Shown here: in pieces, positions 18,382 to 27,240 of the stretch
How the letters are laid out: each line of letters starts with the position of its first letter
How positions within the stretch are numbered: the first letter of the stretch is position 1
Made by a program: the position numbers and the translations under genes
Origin: an uncultured Dorea sp.
GTDB taxonomy: Bacteria; Bacillota; Clostridia; Lachnospirales; Lachnospiraceae
Assembly (NCBI GenBank): GCA_948602995.1
Contig: CAPEBR010000016.1
Location: forward strand, 1-64,000
Length of the DNA stretch: 64,000 nt
Reading direction: 5' to 3'
The notes under the pieces: generated by a model
The model's input: only the letters and a program-made list of their open reading frames with translations
What the model was told of the DNA's origin: nothing
Database searches by the model: none

Positions 18382-18419
18382 AAAGGCGGGTATCAATGAT
18401 AATGTTGGTATCCGTCTTT
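18382..18419 (+). promoter_or_regulatory. Hairpin masking the start of a small ORF
   Basis: Fifteen-base arms AAAGGCGGGTATCAA and TTGGTATCCGTCTTT pair with three G-U wobbles around an 8-base loop. The left arm holds the ribosome site (AAAGG) and the A of the ATG at 18396; the right arm is codons 4-8 of the ORF. This geometry would restrict translation until the hairpin is opened, for example by ribosomes on the tiny upstream ORF that ends at 18383. Confidence 0.5.
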
Positions 18420-18512
18420 ACATATGTTCTGTCTTTGGCGTTGTCTTATGGCTATATTTGTATTGCCATAACCTTTATGTGTTTTGTGGCATACCTTTTT
18501 ACAAAATTTTAA
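18396..18512 (+). CDS. Small hydrophobic peptide, possible type I toxin-like or stress peptide
   Basis: 38 aa, almost wholly hydrophobic (MIMLVSVFTYVLSLALSYGY then ICIAITFMCFVAYLFTKF), one predicted transmembrane helix ending in a Lys. AAAGG lies about nine bases upstream. A strong promoter, a long leader and a start-masking hairpin precede it. It ends eight bases before the CIRCE element of clpB. Size, composition and leader resemble type I toxins or small stress membrane peptides, but no homologue is recognised and translation is unproven. Confidence 0.45.
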   Translation: MIMLVSVFTYVLSLALSYGYICIAITFMCFVAYLFTKF

Positions 18513-18546
18513 TAATTAATTAGCACTCACCTCTTTACAGTGCTAA
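18484..18546 (+). promoter_or_regulatory. clpB promoter and CIRCE (HrcA) operator
   Basis: CIRCE at 18520-18546: TTAGCACTC, 9 bases, CAGTGCTAA, one mismatch from the consensus dyad. A candidate promoter TTGTGG (18484-18489), 18 bp, TTTAAT (18508-18513) puts transcription start at the CIRCE, as usual for HrcA-repressed heat-shock genes. It overlaps the 3' end of the small hydrophobic ORF. Confidence 0.85.
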
Positions 18547-18614
18547 CAAAAAATGTTATAGTTCGAATAGAACAAGAAAAACAAGTCATACTATTATTGT
18601 CAGGAGGTATTGCC

Positions 18615-21212
18615 ATGAATATAAATAGATTTACACAAAAGTCTTTACAGGCTGTTCAGGACTGTGAGCGTACAGCCCTTGAGTATGGAAACCAGGAGAT
18701 TGAGCAGGAGCATCTGCTCTACGCGCTGCTTACCCAGGAGGACAGCCTGATTCTGAAGCTTATGGAGAAGATGGGTATCAACAAGGAGCTTCTGATTAAC
18801 CGGGCCGAGGAGGCATTGAGAAAGCGTACGAAGGTGCAGGGAGGGCAGCAGTATGTGGGACAGGAGCTGAATAAGGCCCTGATTCATGCGGAGGACGAGG
18901 CAAAGCAGATGGGAGATGAGTACGTGTCTGTGGAGCACCTTTTCCTGGCTCTTATAAAATATGCGAACCGGGAATTGAAGTCCGTATTCCGGGAGATGGG
19001 CATCAGCCGGGACGGATTCCTGAAGGCTCTGTCCACAGTCCGGGGCAATCAGCGGGTGACCAGTGACAATCCGGAAAGTACCTATGATACACTCAATAAA
19101 TACGGGTCAGACCTGGTGGAGCGCGCCAGGGAGCAGAAGCTTGATCCGGTTATTGGGCGTGACGGGGAGATCCGCAACGCCATACGGATTCTCTCCCGCA
19201 AGACGAAGAATAATCCGGTTCTCATCGGTGAGCCTGGCGTGGGGAAGACAGCTGTTGTGGAAGGGCTTGCCCAGAGAATCGTGCGGGGTGATGTGCCGGA
19301 AGGACTTAAGGATAAGACCATCTTTTCTCTGGATATGGGCGCCCTTGTGGCGGGTGCAAAGTACCGGGGCGAATTCGAGGAGCGTCTCAAGGCAGTGCTG
19401 GAGGAGGTAAAGAACAGTGATGGGAGAATCATTCTGTTTATTGATGAACTCCATACCATTGTAGGCGCTGGCAAGACAGACGGCGCTATGGATGCCGGGA
19501 ATATGCTCAAGCCTATGCTTGCAAGAGGTGAGCTCCACTGCATCGGGGCAACCACGCTGGACGAGTACCGCCAGTATATAGAAAAGGATGCGGCGCTGGA
19601 ACGGCGGTTCCAGCCGGTGCTGGTTGACGAGCCGACTGTAGAGGATGCAGTCTCTATTCTGAGGGGACTTAAAGAACGCTACGAGGTGTTCCATGGTGTG
19701 AAGATTACAGACGGGGCGCTGGTGGCTGCGGCAACACTGTCAGACCGTTATATTTCGGACAGATTTCTGCCGGATAAGGCGATTGACCTTGTGGACGAGG
19801 CCTGCGCACTGATTAAGACAGAGCTTGATTCTATGCCGACAGAGCTGGATGAGCTGCAGCGTAAGATTATGCAGTTTGAAATTGAGGAAGCGGCACTTAA
19901 GAAGGAAAAGGACCGTCTGAGTCAGGACAGACTTGCCCACCTGCAGAAGGAACTCTCTGAGCTTCGGGAGGAATTTGCAGGGAAGAAGGCACAGTGGGAT
20001 AATGAGAAGGTCGGTGTGGAGCGTGTCCAGAAGCTCAGGGAAGAGATTGAACAGGTTAATAAGGCAATAGAAAAGGCACAGCAGGCATATGACCTCAATA
20101 AGGCGGCAGAGCTCCAGTACGGACGTCTTCCACAGCTTCAGAAGCAGCTTTTGGAGGAGGAGAATAAGGTTAAGGACGAAGAATTTTCTCTTGTCCACGA
20201 GAGCGTGACGGATGAGGAGATCGGAAGGATCGTCTCCAGGTGGACCAAAATCCCAGTAGCAAAGCTAAATGAAAGCGAACGCAGCAAGACACTCCATCTT
20301 GCAGAAGAGCTCCATAAACGGGTGATTGGACAGGACGAAGGGGTGGAACTCGTGACAGAGGCGATTATCCGTTCCAGGGCGGGAATCAAGGATCCGACCA
20401 AACCGATTGGCTCATTTCTGTTTCTCGGCCCTACCGGGGTAGGTAAGACAGAGCTCGCCAAGACACTTGCCGAGAGCCTTTTTGATGATGAGAGCAATAT
20501 GGTGCGGATCGATATGAGTGAGTACATGGAGAAGTATTCCGTATCCCGTCTGATCGGGGCGCCTCCGGGATATGTAGGATATGATGAAGGGGGACAGCTT
20601 ACAGAGGCAGTCAGGAGGAAGCCTTATTCCGTTGTTCTGTTTGACGAGATTGAAAAGGCACATCCGGATGTGTTCAATGTATTGCTCCAGGTACTGGATG
20701 ACGGACGGATCACAGACTCAAAGGGGCGTACCGTGGATTTTAAGAATACCATTCTTATCATGACTTCCAATATCGGTTCCGCCCTGCTCCTGGAGGGAAT
20801 TGATGAGAAGGGGGCGATTGACGCGAGTTGTGAACAGGCAGTCCTGGAAGAACTTAAGCTGCACTTCAGGCCGGAATTTTTAAACCGGCTGGATGAAACA
20901 ATTTTATTTAAACCATTGACGAAAGCAGATATTTATGACATTATTGATTTAATGGCTGCAGACATGAACAGACGTCTTTTGGATAAGGAGATCTCTATAG
21001 AGCTTACAGAGGCTGCAAAACAGCTTGTACTTGACGGAGGCTATGATCCGGCATATGGGGCAAGACCGCTGAAGCGTTATCTTCAGAGACATGTAGAGAC
21101 TCTGGCTGCAAGGCTGATGCTGAAGGGGGACATCGGAGCAGGCGGGACGATTGTGATTGATGCAGAACAGGGGGGACTGACTGCACAAAGCAAAGGCGGT
21201 TTTAAACAATGA
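18615..21212 (+). CDS. clpB: ATP-dependent chaperone ClpB
   Basis: 865 aa from ATG 18615, with CAGGAGG upstream; the frame from 18540 would start inside the CIRCE. Order: Clp N-domain repeats (1-145), first AAA+ with Walker A GEPGVGKTA and Walker B ILFIDELH, coiled-coil middle domain (about 400-520) that marks ClpB rather than ClpC/ClpA, second AAA+ with GPTGVGKTE and VVLFDEIEKAHPDV, and the C-terminal oligomerisation domain. With DnaK it extracts polypeptides from aggregates. Direct HrcA control is shown by the upstream CIRCE. Confidence 0.97.
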   Translation: MNINRFTQKSLQAVQDCERTALEYGNQEIEQEHLLYALLTQEDSLILKLMEKMGINKELLINRAEEALRKRTKVQGGQQYVGQELNKALIHAEDEAKQMGDEYVSVEHLFLALIKYANRELKSVFREMGISRDGFLKALSTVRGNQRVTSDNPESTYDTLNKYGSDLVERAREQKLDPVIGRDGEIRNAIRILSRKTKNNPVLIGEPGVGKTAVVEGLAQRIVRGDVPEGLKDKTIFSLDMGALVAGAKYRGEFEERLKAVLEEVKNSDGRIILFIDELHTIVGAGKTDGAMDAGNMLKPMLARGELHCIGATTLDEYRQYIEKDAALERRFQPVLVDEPTVEDAVSILRGLKERYEVFHGVKITDGALVAAATLSDRYISDRFLPDKAIDLVDEACALIKTELDSMPTELDELQRKIMQFEIEEAALKKEKDRLSQDRLAHLQKELSELREEFAGKKAQWDNEKVGVERVQKLREEIEQVNKAIEKAQQAYDLNKAAELQYGRLPQLQKQLLEEENKVKDEEFSLVHESVTDEEIGRIVSRWTKIPVAKLNESERSKTLHLAEELHKRVIGQDEGVELVTEAIIRSRAGIKDPTKPIGSFLFLGPTGVGKTELAKTLAESLFDDESNMVRIDMSEYMEKYSVSRLIGAPPGYVGYDEGGQLTEAVRRKPYSVVLFDEIEKAHPDVFNVLLQVLDDGRITDSKGRTVDFKNTILIMTSNIGSALLLEGIDEKGAIDASCEQAVLEELKLHFRPEFLNRLDETILFKPLTKADIYDIIDLMAADMNRRLLDKEISIELTEAAKQLVLDGGYDPAYGARPLKRYLQRHVETLAARLMLKGDIGAGGTIVIDAEQGGLTAQSKGGFKQ

Positions 21213-21308
21213 AAAGATACGGCATTCGCACCGGGAAACCGGCTGTGAATGCCTTTCGCAAGTGTAGGGAGCAGTCACGAGGTAAAGTATTTGGGAGGTG
21301 TTACAAGT

Positions 21309-22169
21309 ATGAATTATTTAAAGTGGAAGGAAGTCGCAGTGGATCTTCTGGTAGATATCATTGCCAGCATGGCAATCGCTGTCGGAGTATATAATTTTGC
21401 ATTAAATGCAAATTTTCCGGTTGCCGGGTTTTCCGGGATTGCAATTATTATCTATCATCTGACAGGGATTCCGGTAGGTGTGGGGACGCTGATCCTGAAT
21501 ATTCCGGTTGCCATATTCTGCTACAAGTTTCTGGGAAGGACATTTTTTCTGAAATCCTTAAAGACGATCATTATCTCTTCTGTTTTTATGGACTACATTG
21601 CGCCCATGCTTCCGGTATATGAAGGCAGCAGATTCCTTGCAGCCCTGTGTATGGGAGTGTTGTGCGGGTTCGGGTATGCGGTTATTTTCATGCGCGGTTC
21701 ATCCACAGGGGGCCAGGACTTTATCAGTATGGCGGTCAAGAAGGTAAAGCCGCATATATCGCTGGGTGTGATCACAGCCGTTCAGGACTTTTCCACGATT
21801 CTGCTGGGGAGTATTCTGGTTTTTAAGGATGTGGACGGTTTTATCTACGGAATCATTGTGACGTATATTATGACGCTGATCATGGATAAGATTCTGTATG
21901 GCATGGACGAAGGAAAGATGACCCTGATTGTCACAGAGCGCGGGGAGGAGCTGGCGGTGCAGATCGATGAGTATACGGGGAGAGGCTCTACCATTCTCAG
22001 GGGAATGGGAAGCTATTCAAAAAGGAAAAAGGATGTGATTATGTGTGCATGTAATAATAAACAGATGTACACCATCAAAAAAATGGTGCATGCTTTGGAT
22101 CCGGAGGCATTCACAATTATTGTGGAATCCAACGAAGTAGTGGGCGAAGGATTTAAAGTGGAGATTTAG
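21309..22169 (+). CDS. YitT-family membrane protein (DUF161 + DUF2179)
   Basis: 286 aa from ATG 21309, which has GGGAGGTG upstream; the frame from 21249 lacks one. Five or six helices make the YitT membrane part (about 10-200; MRGSSTGGQDFISMAVKK is characteristic), followed by a cytosolic DUF2179 domain (about 215-286) ending TIIVESNEVVGEGF. Transport function is presumed but unproven. It lies 96 bp after clpB without an obvious terminator, so read-through is possible. Confidence 0.88.
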   Translation: MNYLKWKEVAVDLLVDIIASMAIAVGVYNFALNANFPVAGFSGIAIIIYHLTGIPVGVGTLILNIPVAIFCYKFLGRTFFLKSLKTIIISSVFMDYIAPMLPVYEGSRFLAALCMGVLCGFGYAVIFMRGSSTGGQDFISMAVKKVKPHISLGVITAVQDFSTILLGSILVFKDVDGFIYGIIVTYIMTLIMDKILYGMDEGKMTLIVTERGEELAVQIDEYTGRGSTILRGMGSYSKRKKDVIMCACNNKQMYTIKKMVHALDPEAFTIIVESNEVVGEGFKVEI

Positions 22170-22210
22170 AGAATGGGATTTGCTAAAGGCTATTCAGATA
22201 AATAAAAGAA

Positions 22211-22240
22211 TTGACAATGTTATGTATCATGACGTAAAAT
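22211..22240 (+). promoter_or_regulatory. Promoter of the Hpt / c-di-GMP signalling genes
   Basis: TTGACA (22211-22216), 18-bp spacer, TAAAAT (22235-22240); GGAGGT follows before ATG 22282. Confidence 0.7.
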
Positions 22241-22281
22241 TAAAATGTTAGGTTTGTTATAAACACAGTAGGAGGTACAGG

Positions 22282-22641
22282 ATGACTATAGAAGAATTTT
22301 ATGCAACATTTGACCCGTCGGGAAATGAATATGCAAATGTTATGGGAAGGCTGGCAACTGAGAGACTTGTGAACAAGTATCTGAACAAGATGCTGGATGA
22401 TAAAAGCTATGGAAATCTGAAGCAGGCAGTTGCTGATGGAGATTACAAGTCAGCCTTTATGGCTTCCCATACAATCAAGGGGATCTGCATGAACCTGAAT
22501 CTGAAGCCACTTGCAGATTCCAGCGATGCTTTGACAGAGGAGCTTAGAAACAACCCGGACGCCGGTAAAGTGGAAGAGCTTTTGAAGCAGGTGGAGAAGG
22601 ATTATGAATTTGTTGCGGATGGAATTAGAAGTATTGGTTAG
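22282..22641 (+). CDS. Histidine phosphotransfer (Hpt) domain protein
   Basis: 119 aa, a lone Hpt four-helix bundle. The phospho-accepting His is in ASHTIKGICMNLNL (about residue 63), the consensus HxxKG context. It would relay phosphate between a hybrid kinase and a receiver such as the one in the next gene, 15 bp downstream. No histidine kinase is encoded nearby, so its donor is elsewhere. Confidence 0.88.
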   Translation: MTIEEFYATFDPSGNEYANVMGRLATERLVNKYLNKMLDDKSYGNLKQAVADGDYKSAFMASHTIKGICMNLNLKPLADSSDALTEELRNNPDAGKVEELLKQVEKDYEFVADGIRSIG

Positions 22642-22656
22642 AGTGAGTGAAGGTTT

Positions 22657-24729
22657 ATGAGCGAAAGTTTAAGAAAGAAAAAGATATTAGTGGTAGATGA
22701 TTCCGAGATGAATCGTTCTATTCTTGCCGACATGCTGGGAGATGATTATGAGATTTTAGAGGCCACGAATGGTGTGGAGGCAATTGCCTTGATCAAGGAG
22801 CGGGAGAGTGAGATTACCCTGATGCTTCTTGATATTGTGATGCCTCAGATGGACGGGTTTGAGGTGTTGTCTATTATGAACAAGGGCGGATGGATCGGGA
22901 ATATTCCCGTAATTATGATATCTGCCGAAACATCATCAAATCTTGTGAACCAGGCATACGATATGGGCGTCACCGACTATATCAGCCGGCCTTTTGACGG
23001 GAAGATTGTCAGACGGAGAGTGAATAATACGATCATGCTGTATACGAAGCAGAAGATGCTTCAGGGGATGATCGCAGAGCAGATTCTGGAAAAAGAAAAA
23101 AGCAGCTCACTCATGGTAGATATTCTCAGTAATATTGTAGAGTTCCGTAACGGTGAAAGCGGGCTTCATGTGCTGCATGTCCGTACAATTACGGAGACGC
23201 TGCTGAAACATCTGGCGGAAAAGACAGACCAGTATGATTTGAATCATACAAAGATTGCCATGATCAGCCTGGCCTCGGCGCTTCATGATATTGGAAAGAT
23301 TTCTATTGACGAGAAGATTCTGAACAAACCGGGAAGGCTTACGGATGAAGAATTTGTAATTATGAAGACACATTCGGCAATTGGCGGTGATATGCTGATG
23401 AATGTGGCGCACAGACGTGATGAGGAGCTTGTGAAGGTTGCATATGAGATCTGCAGATGGCATCATGAAAGATATAATGGCAGGGGTTATCCAGACGGAC
23501 TGAAGGGAGAGGAAATCCCGATTTCCGCTCAGGTGGTCGCTATGGCGGATGTGTATGACGCACTAACGAGTAAACGTGTATATAAGCCTGCATTTTCCCA
23601 TGAGAAGGCAGTAGAGATGATTATGAACGGGGAGTGCGGTGTTTTTAATCCCCTTCTTTTGGAATGTCTTCAGGATGTAAAGGAATATCTGAAGGAAGAG
23701 CTTGAAAATAAGACTCTCAAGAGTGTGGCGGAAGATGAAGTGCAGTCTATGACGGAGGAACTGATTGCAAAGGGTGACACCATTGCTTCTGACAGAACGC
23801 TGAGGCTTCTGGAGCAGGAGAGAATTAAATATCAGTTTTTTGCCTCCATGTCCAAGGAGATTCAGTTTGAATATAATGTGGATACCGATATGGTGACCTT
23901 GTCCGAATGGGGGGCAAAATACCTTGGGGTGGATGAACTTATCATGCATCCATTTGAAGATGAAAAGATGGCAAAGATCCTGAATGTTGAAAAGATGGAT
24001 GAGATCCGCCGTAAGGTCCGCGCTACAAATTATACGAATCCAGTCGTAGGCGGAGTGTACCGTCTTCATGTAAATGGAGAGGACAGATGGCACAGGATGA
24101 CTGTGCGTGCCATGTGGGAGGGTACTGAGGAAAAGATGCATTATACCGGCGCCATCGGCAAATTTGCCAATGTGGATGAGGATTATAAGCGGATGGACAG
24201 CCTGGAAAAGGAGGCGTCTCATGACACCCTTACAGGTCTCTTTAACCATATGAATGCACGAAAACGGATTGAAGCTGTACTTGCAGAAAGACGCGACCAT
24301 ACCTATAGCCTGATCCTGTTTGATCTGGATCATTTTAAGGATGCGAATGACCAGTATGGACATCTTTTCGGTGATAATGTACTGAAGCATGTGGCACAGA
24401 AGCTGACGGATAATTTAAGAAGAGAAGATATTGTAGCCAGAGTCGGCGGAGATGAATTCATGATATTTCTGGAACACGGAGGGAATTTTGAAGCCCAGGT
24501 AAAGCGAATCTTTCAGGTTATTGACGGGGAATACGAGAATTTCCAGATAAGCGTCAGTATGGGAGTCTCCCTTGCCCCTAAGGACGGGGAGGATTACGAG
24601 ACTCTGTTTCATGCGGCAGATCAGGCGCTTTATGTTTCGAAAAGGGGAGGAAGGAATCAGTATCGGTTTTACGATAATTCTATGAAAGGAACTTTATCTG
24701 TTCTCTCACCGATGGATGGAGAAGAATAG
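22657..24729 (+). CDS. Response regulator with HD-GYP and GGDEF domains
   Basis: 690 aa. Receiver domain (5-125) with phospho-Asp in LMLLDIVMPQMDG; HD-GYP phosphodiesterase (about 150-345) with ALHDIGK, HH near WHHERYNGRGYPDG; a PAS-like region (about 385-510); GGDEF cyclase (about 520-680) with RVGGDEFMIF and an intact I-site RRED five residues before GGDEF. Both making and breaking c-di-GMP look possible from motifs; the balance is probably set by phosphorylation and the PAS region. It follows the Hpt gene, and the next ATG adjoins its stop. Confidence 0.92.
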   Translation: MSESLRKKKILVVDDSEMNRSILADMLGDDYEILEATNGVEAIALIKERESEITLMLLDIVMPQMDGFEVLSIMNKGGWIGNIPVIMISAETSSNLVNQAYDMGVTDYISRPFDGKIVRRRVNNTIMLYTKQKMLQGMIAEQILEKEKSSSLMVDILSNIVEFRNGESGLHVLHVRTITETLLKHLAEKTDQYDLNHTKIAMISLASALHDIGKISIDEKILNKPGRLTDEEFVIMKTHSAIGGDMLMNVAHRRDEELVKVAYEICRWHHERYNGRGYPDGLKGEEIPISAQVVAMADVYDALTSKRVYKPAFSHEKAVEMIMNGECGVFNPLLLECLQDVKEYLKEELENKTLKSVAEDEVQSMTEELIAKGDTIASDRTLRLLEQERIKYQFFASMSKEIQFEYNVDTDMVTLSEWGAKYLGVDELIMHPFEDEKMAKILNVEKMDEIRRKVRATNYTNPVVGGVYRLHVNGEDRWHRMTVRAMWEGTEEKMHYTGAIGKFANVDEDYKRMDSLEKEASHDTLTGLFNHMNARKRIEAVLAERRDHTYSLILFDLDHFKDANDQYGHLFGDNVLKHVAQKLTDNLRREDIVARVGGDEFMIFLEHGGNFEAQVKRIFQVIDGEYENFQISVSMGVSLAPKDGEDYETLFHAADQALYVSKRGGRNQYRFYDNSMKGTLSVLSPMDGEE

Positions 24730-26511
24730 ATGACGTACGAAAGGATGGAAGGCGAGATGTCAGAACCAAGGAAAGTAATTATGCTCGGCAATGAAGCAAT
24801 TGCCAGAGGCGCCTATGAGGCTGGAGTGAAGGTATCGGCAGCATATCCAGGCACCCCTAGTACAGAGATCAGTGAATATCTGGTACAGTACAAGGGAGAT
24901 TTGTATTGTGAATGGTCGCCCAATGAAAAGGTAGCGACAGAGGTGGCGATCGGTGCGTCAGTGGCAGGTGTGCGTGCCATGTCCTGTATGAAGCATGTGG
25001 GATTTAATGTGGCGGCAGACCCTGCTTATACGGTTTCCTACATGGGAGTAAATGGCGGACTGGTGATTGTTGTGGCAGATGATCCGGGGCTTTACAGCTC
25101 CCAGAATGAGCAGGATACAAGGATGGTTGCCAGGGCAGCAGCTCTTCCGGTTTTAGAGCCTTCCGACAGCCAGGAGGCAAAGGACTATATGAAGATGGCG
25201 TTTGAGCTGAGCGAACGTTTTGACCGCCCGTTTATTCTTCGGACCACAACGAGGCTTGCCCATTCCCAGGGGCTTGTAGAGCTTATGGACCGCACAGAGC
25301 CAGAGGATAAGCCTTATATAAAAGACATAAGAAAAACAGTGATGATGCCGGGGAATGCAAAACCCCGCCATGTAGAGATAGAGAAAAGGAACCTGGAGCT
25401 TGCGAAAGCCGCAGATACGCTTCCAGTAAACCGTGTGGAGATGAAAAACACAGAGATCGGCGTGATTACCAGCGGGATTCCATACCAGTATGTAAAAGAA
25501 GCGCTTCCAGAGGCTTCGGTATTAAAGCTTGGCATGGTCAACCCCCTTCCGAGAAAGTTGATAGAAGAGTTCGCATCAAAGGTGGATACATTATATGTTG
25601 TAGAAGAGCTGGAGCCAGTGATTGAGGAACAGGTAAAGTCATGGGGGATCGCGGCTGCCGGTAAGGAGATCTTTACGATTCAGGGAGAATACAGCGCGAA
25701 TATGCTTCGCGGGGCGATTCTGGGAGAGGAACTTTCTGCTGCAGAGCCGGCCAGGGTTCCGGGAAGACCTCCGGTTTTATGTCCGGGATGTCCCCACAGA
25801 AGCGTCTACTATGTGTTAAATAAATTAAAACTTCACGCGGCAGGAGATATTGGCTGCTATACCCTGGGGGCGGTAGCTCCCCTTAGTGTTGTGGACACTA
25901 CGATCTGTATGGGGGCAAGTATTTCGAGCCTTCACGGCATGGAGAAGGCAAAGGGAAAGGATTATATTAAGAACTGGGTGGCAGTGATCGGAGATTCCAC
26001 ATTTTTACATACAGGCGTGAACTCTCTGATGAACATGATGTATAACAGAGCCACCGGGACAGTTATTATTCTTGATAACTCCACCACTGGAATGACCGGG
26101 CATCAGGATCATGCCGCAACGGGAAAGACTCTGCAGGGAGACCCCACCTATGCCATTGATATTCCGGCGCTCTGCCGCGCCATCGGCGTAAAGCATGTGA
26201 CAGAGGTGAATGCTTTTGATCTGGAGACGCTGGAAAGGACTGTAAAGGAAGAGACGGCGAGAGACGAGGTATCTGTAATCATCACAAAGACGCCCTGCGT
26301 GCTCTTAAGCAAAGCAAAGAAGCCATTATACACTGCCTATGAAGACAGATGCAGGAAATGCGGCATGTGCATGAAGCCAGGATGTCCTGCAATGACAAAG
26401 AATGCAGACGGAACCGTTTACATTGATGACACCATGTGCACGGGCTGCGGCCTGTGCGAGAGCCTGTGTAAATTCGGTGCAATCGAGCTGGTAAAGGAGG
26501 AGAACAGATAA
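24730..26511 (+). CDS. iorA: Indolepyruvate:ferredoxin oxidoreductase, alpha subunit
   Basis: 593 aa (584 if ATG 24757 is used, which has GGAAGG just upstream). The pyrimidine-binding pyruvate-ferredoxin oxidoreductase domain comes first (AYPGTPSTEISEYL), then the TPP-binding domain (GDIGCYTLG, GDSTFLHTG) and two C-terminal 4Fe-4S clusters (CRKCGMCMKPGC and CTGCGLCESLC). With IorB it oxidatively decarboxylates indole-, phenyl- and hydroxyphenyl-pyruvate to aryl-acetyl-CoA, reducing ferredoxin. Its stop overlaps the iorB start by one base. Confidence 0.95.
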   Translation: MTYERMEGEMSEPRKVIMLGNEAIARGAYEAGVKVSAAYPGTPSTEISEYLVQYKGDLYCEWSPNEKVATEVAIGASVAGVRAMSCMKHVGFNVAADPAYTVSYMGVNGGLVIVVADDPGLYSSQNEQDTRMVARAAALPVLEPSDSQEAKDYMKMAFELSERFDRPFILRTTTRLAHSQGLVELMDRTEPEDKPYIKDIRKTVMMPGNAKPRHVEIEKRNLELAKAADTLPVNRVEMKNTEIGVITSGIPYQYVKEALPEASVLKLGMVNPLPRKLIEEFASKVDTLYVVEELEPVIEEQVKSWGIAAAGKEIFTIQGEYSANMLRGAILGEELSAAEPARVPGRPPVLCPGCPHRSVYYVLNKLKLHAAGDIGCYTLGAVAPLSVVDTTICMGASISSLHGMEKAKGKDYIKNWVAVIGDSTFLHTGVNSLMNMMYNRATGTVIILDNSTTGMTGHQDHAATGKTLQGDPTYAIDIPALCRAIGVKHVTEVNAFDLETLERTVKEETARDEVSVIITKTPCVLLSKAKKPLYTAYEDRCRKCGMCMKPGCPAMTKNADGTVYIDDTMCTGCGLCESLCKFGAIELVKEENR

Positions 26512-27080
26512 TGGCTGTAAAGAATATTATGATTGTGGGCGTAGGCGGCCAGGGAACACTCCTTACCAGCAGGATCTTAGGAGGTCTTGCAATCGCAGGG
26601 GGATACGATGTGAAGCTCTCAGAGGTGCACGGCATGGCCCAGAGAGGGGGAAGCGTTGTCACATTCGTACGCTACGGAGAGAAAGTGGCAGAGCCGGTCG
26701 TGGAGGAAGGCCAGGCAGACGTGATTATCGCCTTCGAGCAGCTGGAGGCATTAAGATATGCCCATTTCCTGAAAAAAGACGGCGCTCTTATCATCAATGA
26801 CTGGAAGATCGACCCCATGCCGGTGGTGACCGGTGCGGCCCAGTACCCTGAGCATATTATAGAGAATTTGAAAGAAAAATATAAGGTCTATACCGTGAAT
26901 GCGACTGAGGAGGCAAAAAAATTAGGAAATTCCCGGGTTTTCAATCTGATTGTGCTGGGAATTGCCGCACAGCATATGGACTTCTCAAAGGAGCAGTGGT
27001 ATAGCGTAATTGAACATACAGTGCCACAAAAGACGATTGAGATAAATAAGAAGGCGTTTGACGTGGGATTTGAACTGTAA
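26511..27080 (+). CDS. iorB: Indolepyruvate:ferredoxin oxidoreductase, beta subunit
   Basis: 189 aa, the gamma-type POR domain (GVGGQGTLLTSRILGGLA... HGMAQRGGSVVTFVRYG). It completes the IorAB enzyme of aromatic amino acid fermentation. Start ATG overlaps the last base of the iorA stop. AAGGAGGTGG directly follows its own stop codon and would serve a short downstream ORF. Confidence 0.95.
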   Translation: MAVKNIMIVGVGGQGTLLTSRILGGLAIAGGYDVKLSEVHGMAQRGGSVVTFVRYGEKVAEPVVEEGQADVIIAFEQLEALRYAHFLKKDGALIINDWKIDPMPVVTGAAQYPEHIIENLKEKYKVYTVNATEEAKKLGNSRVFNLIVLGIAAQHMDFSKEQWYSVIEHTVPQKTIEINKKAFDVGFEL

Positions 27081-27094
27081 GGAGGTGGCTCACA

Positions 27095-27163
27095 ATGCAC
27101 AGGCAGTATGAAGCATTTGATATGGGTTTTACGTTTATGAACCTTCGTCTCGTTAGAGGTTAG
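27095..27163 (+). CDS. Possible 22-aa leader peptide before paaK
   Basis: MHRQYEAFDMGFTFMNLRLVRG, with a near-consensus AAGGAGGTGG six bases upstream, in the gap between iorB and the CoA ligase gene. The following bases can form alternative hairpins: CTTCGTCT (27143-27150) can pair with GAGGCGAAG nearby or AGACGAAG further on. Four of the first 14 residues are aromatic. Attenuation is a guess; it may be a chance ORF. Confidence 0.3.
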   Translation: MHRQYEAFDMGFTFMNLRLVRG

Positions 27164-27240
27164 CCAGCCAGAGGCGAAGGGCATCGTAAAGACGAAGTGT
27201 TGGCAGTTAAAAAATGCGAGTAGAATAGGAGTAGAGAAAA

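Noticed and set aside
18111..18395. 6S RNA, tmRNA, RNase P or a known riboswitch in the leader before clpB
   Set aside because: None of the diagnostic sequences could be recognised, and the downstream genes do not suggest a metabolite switch. Left as an unassigned leader.
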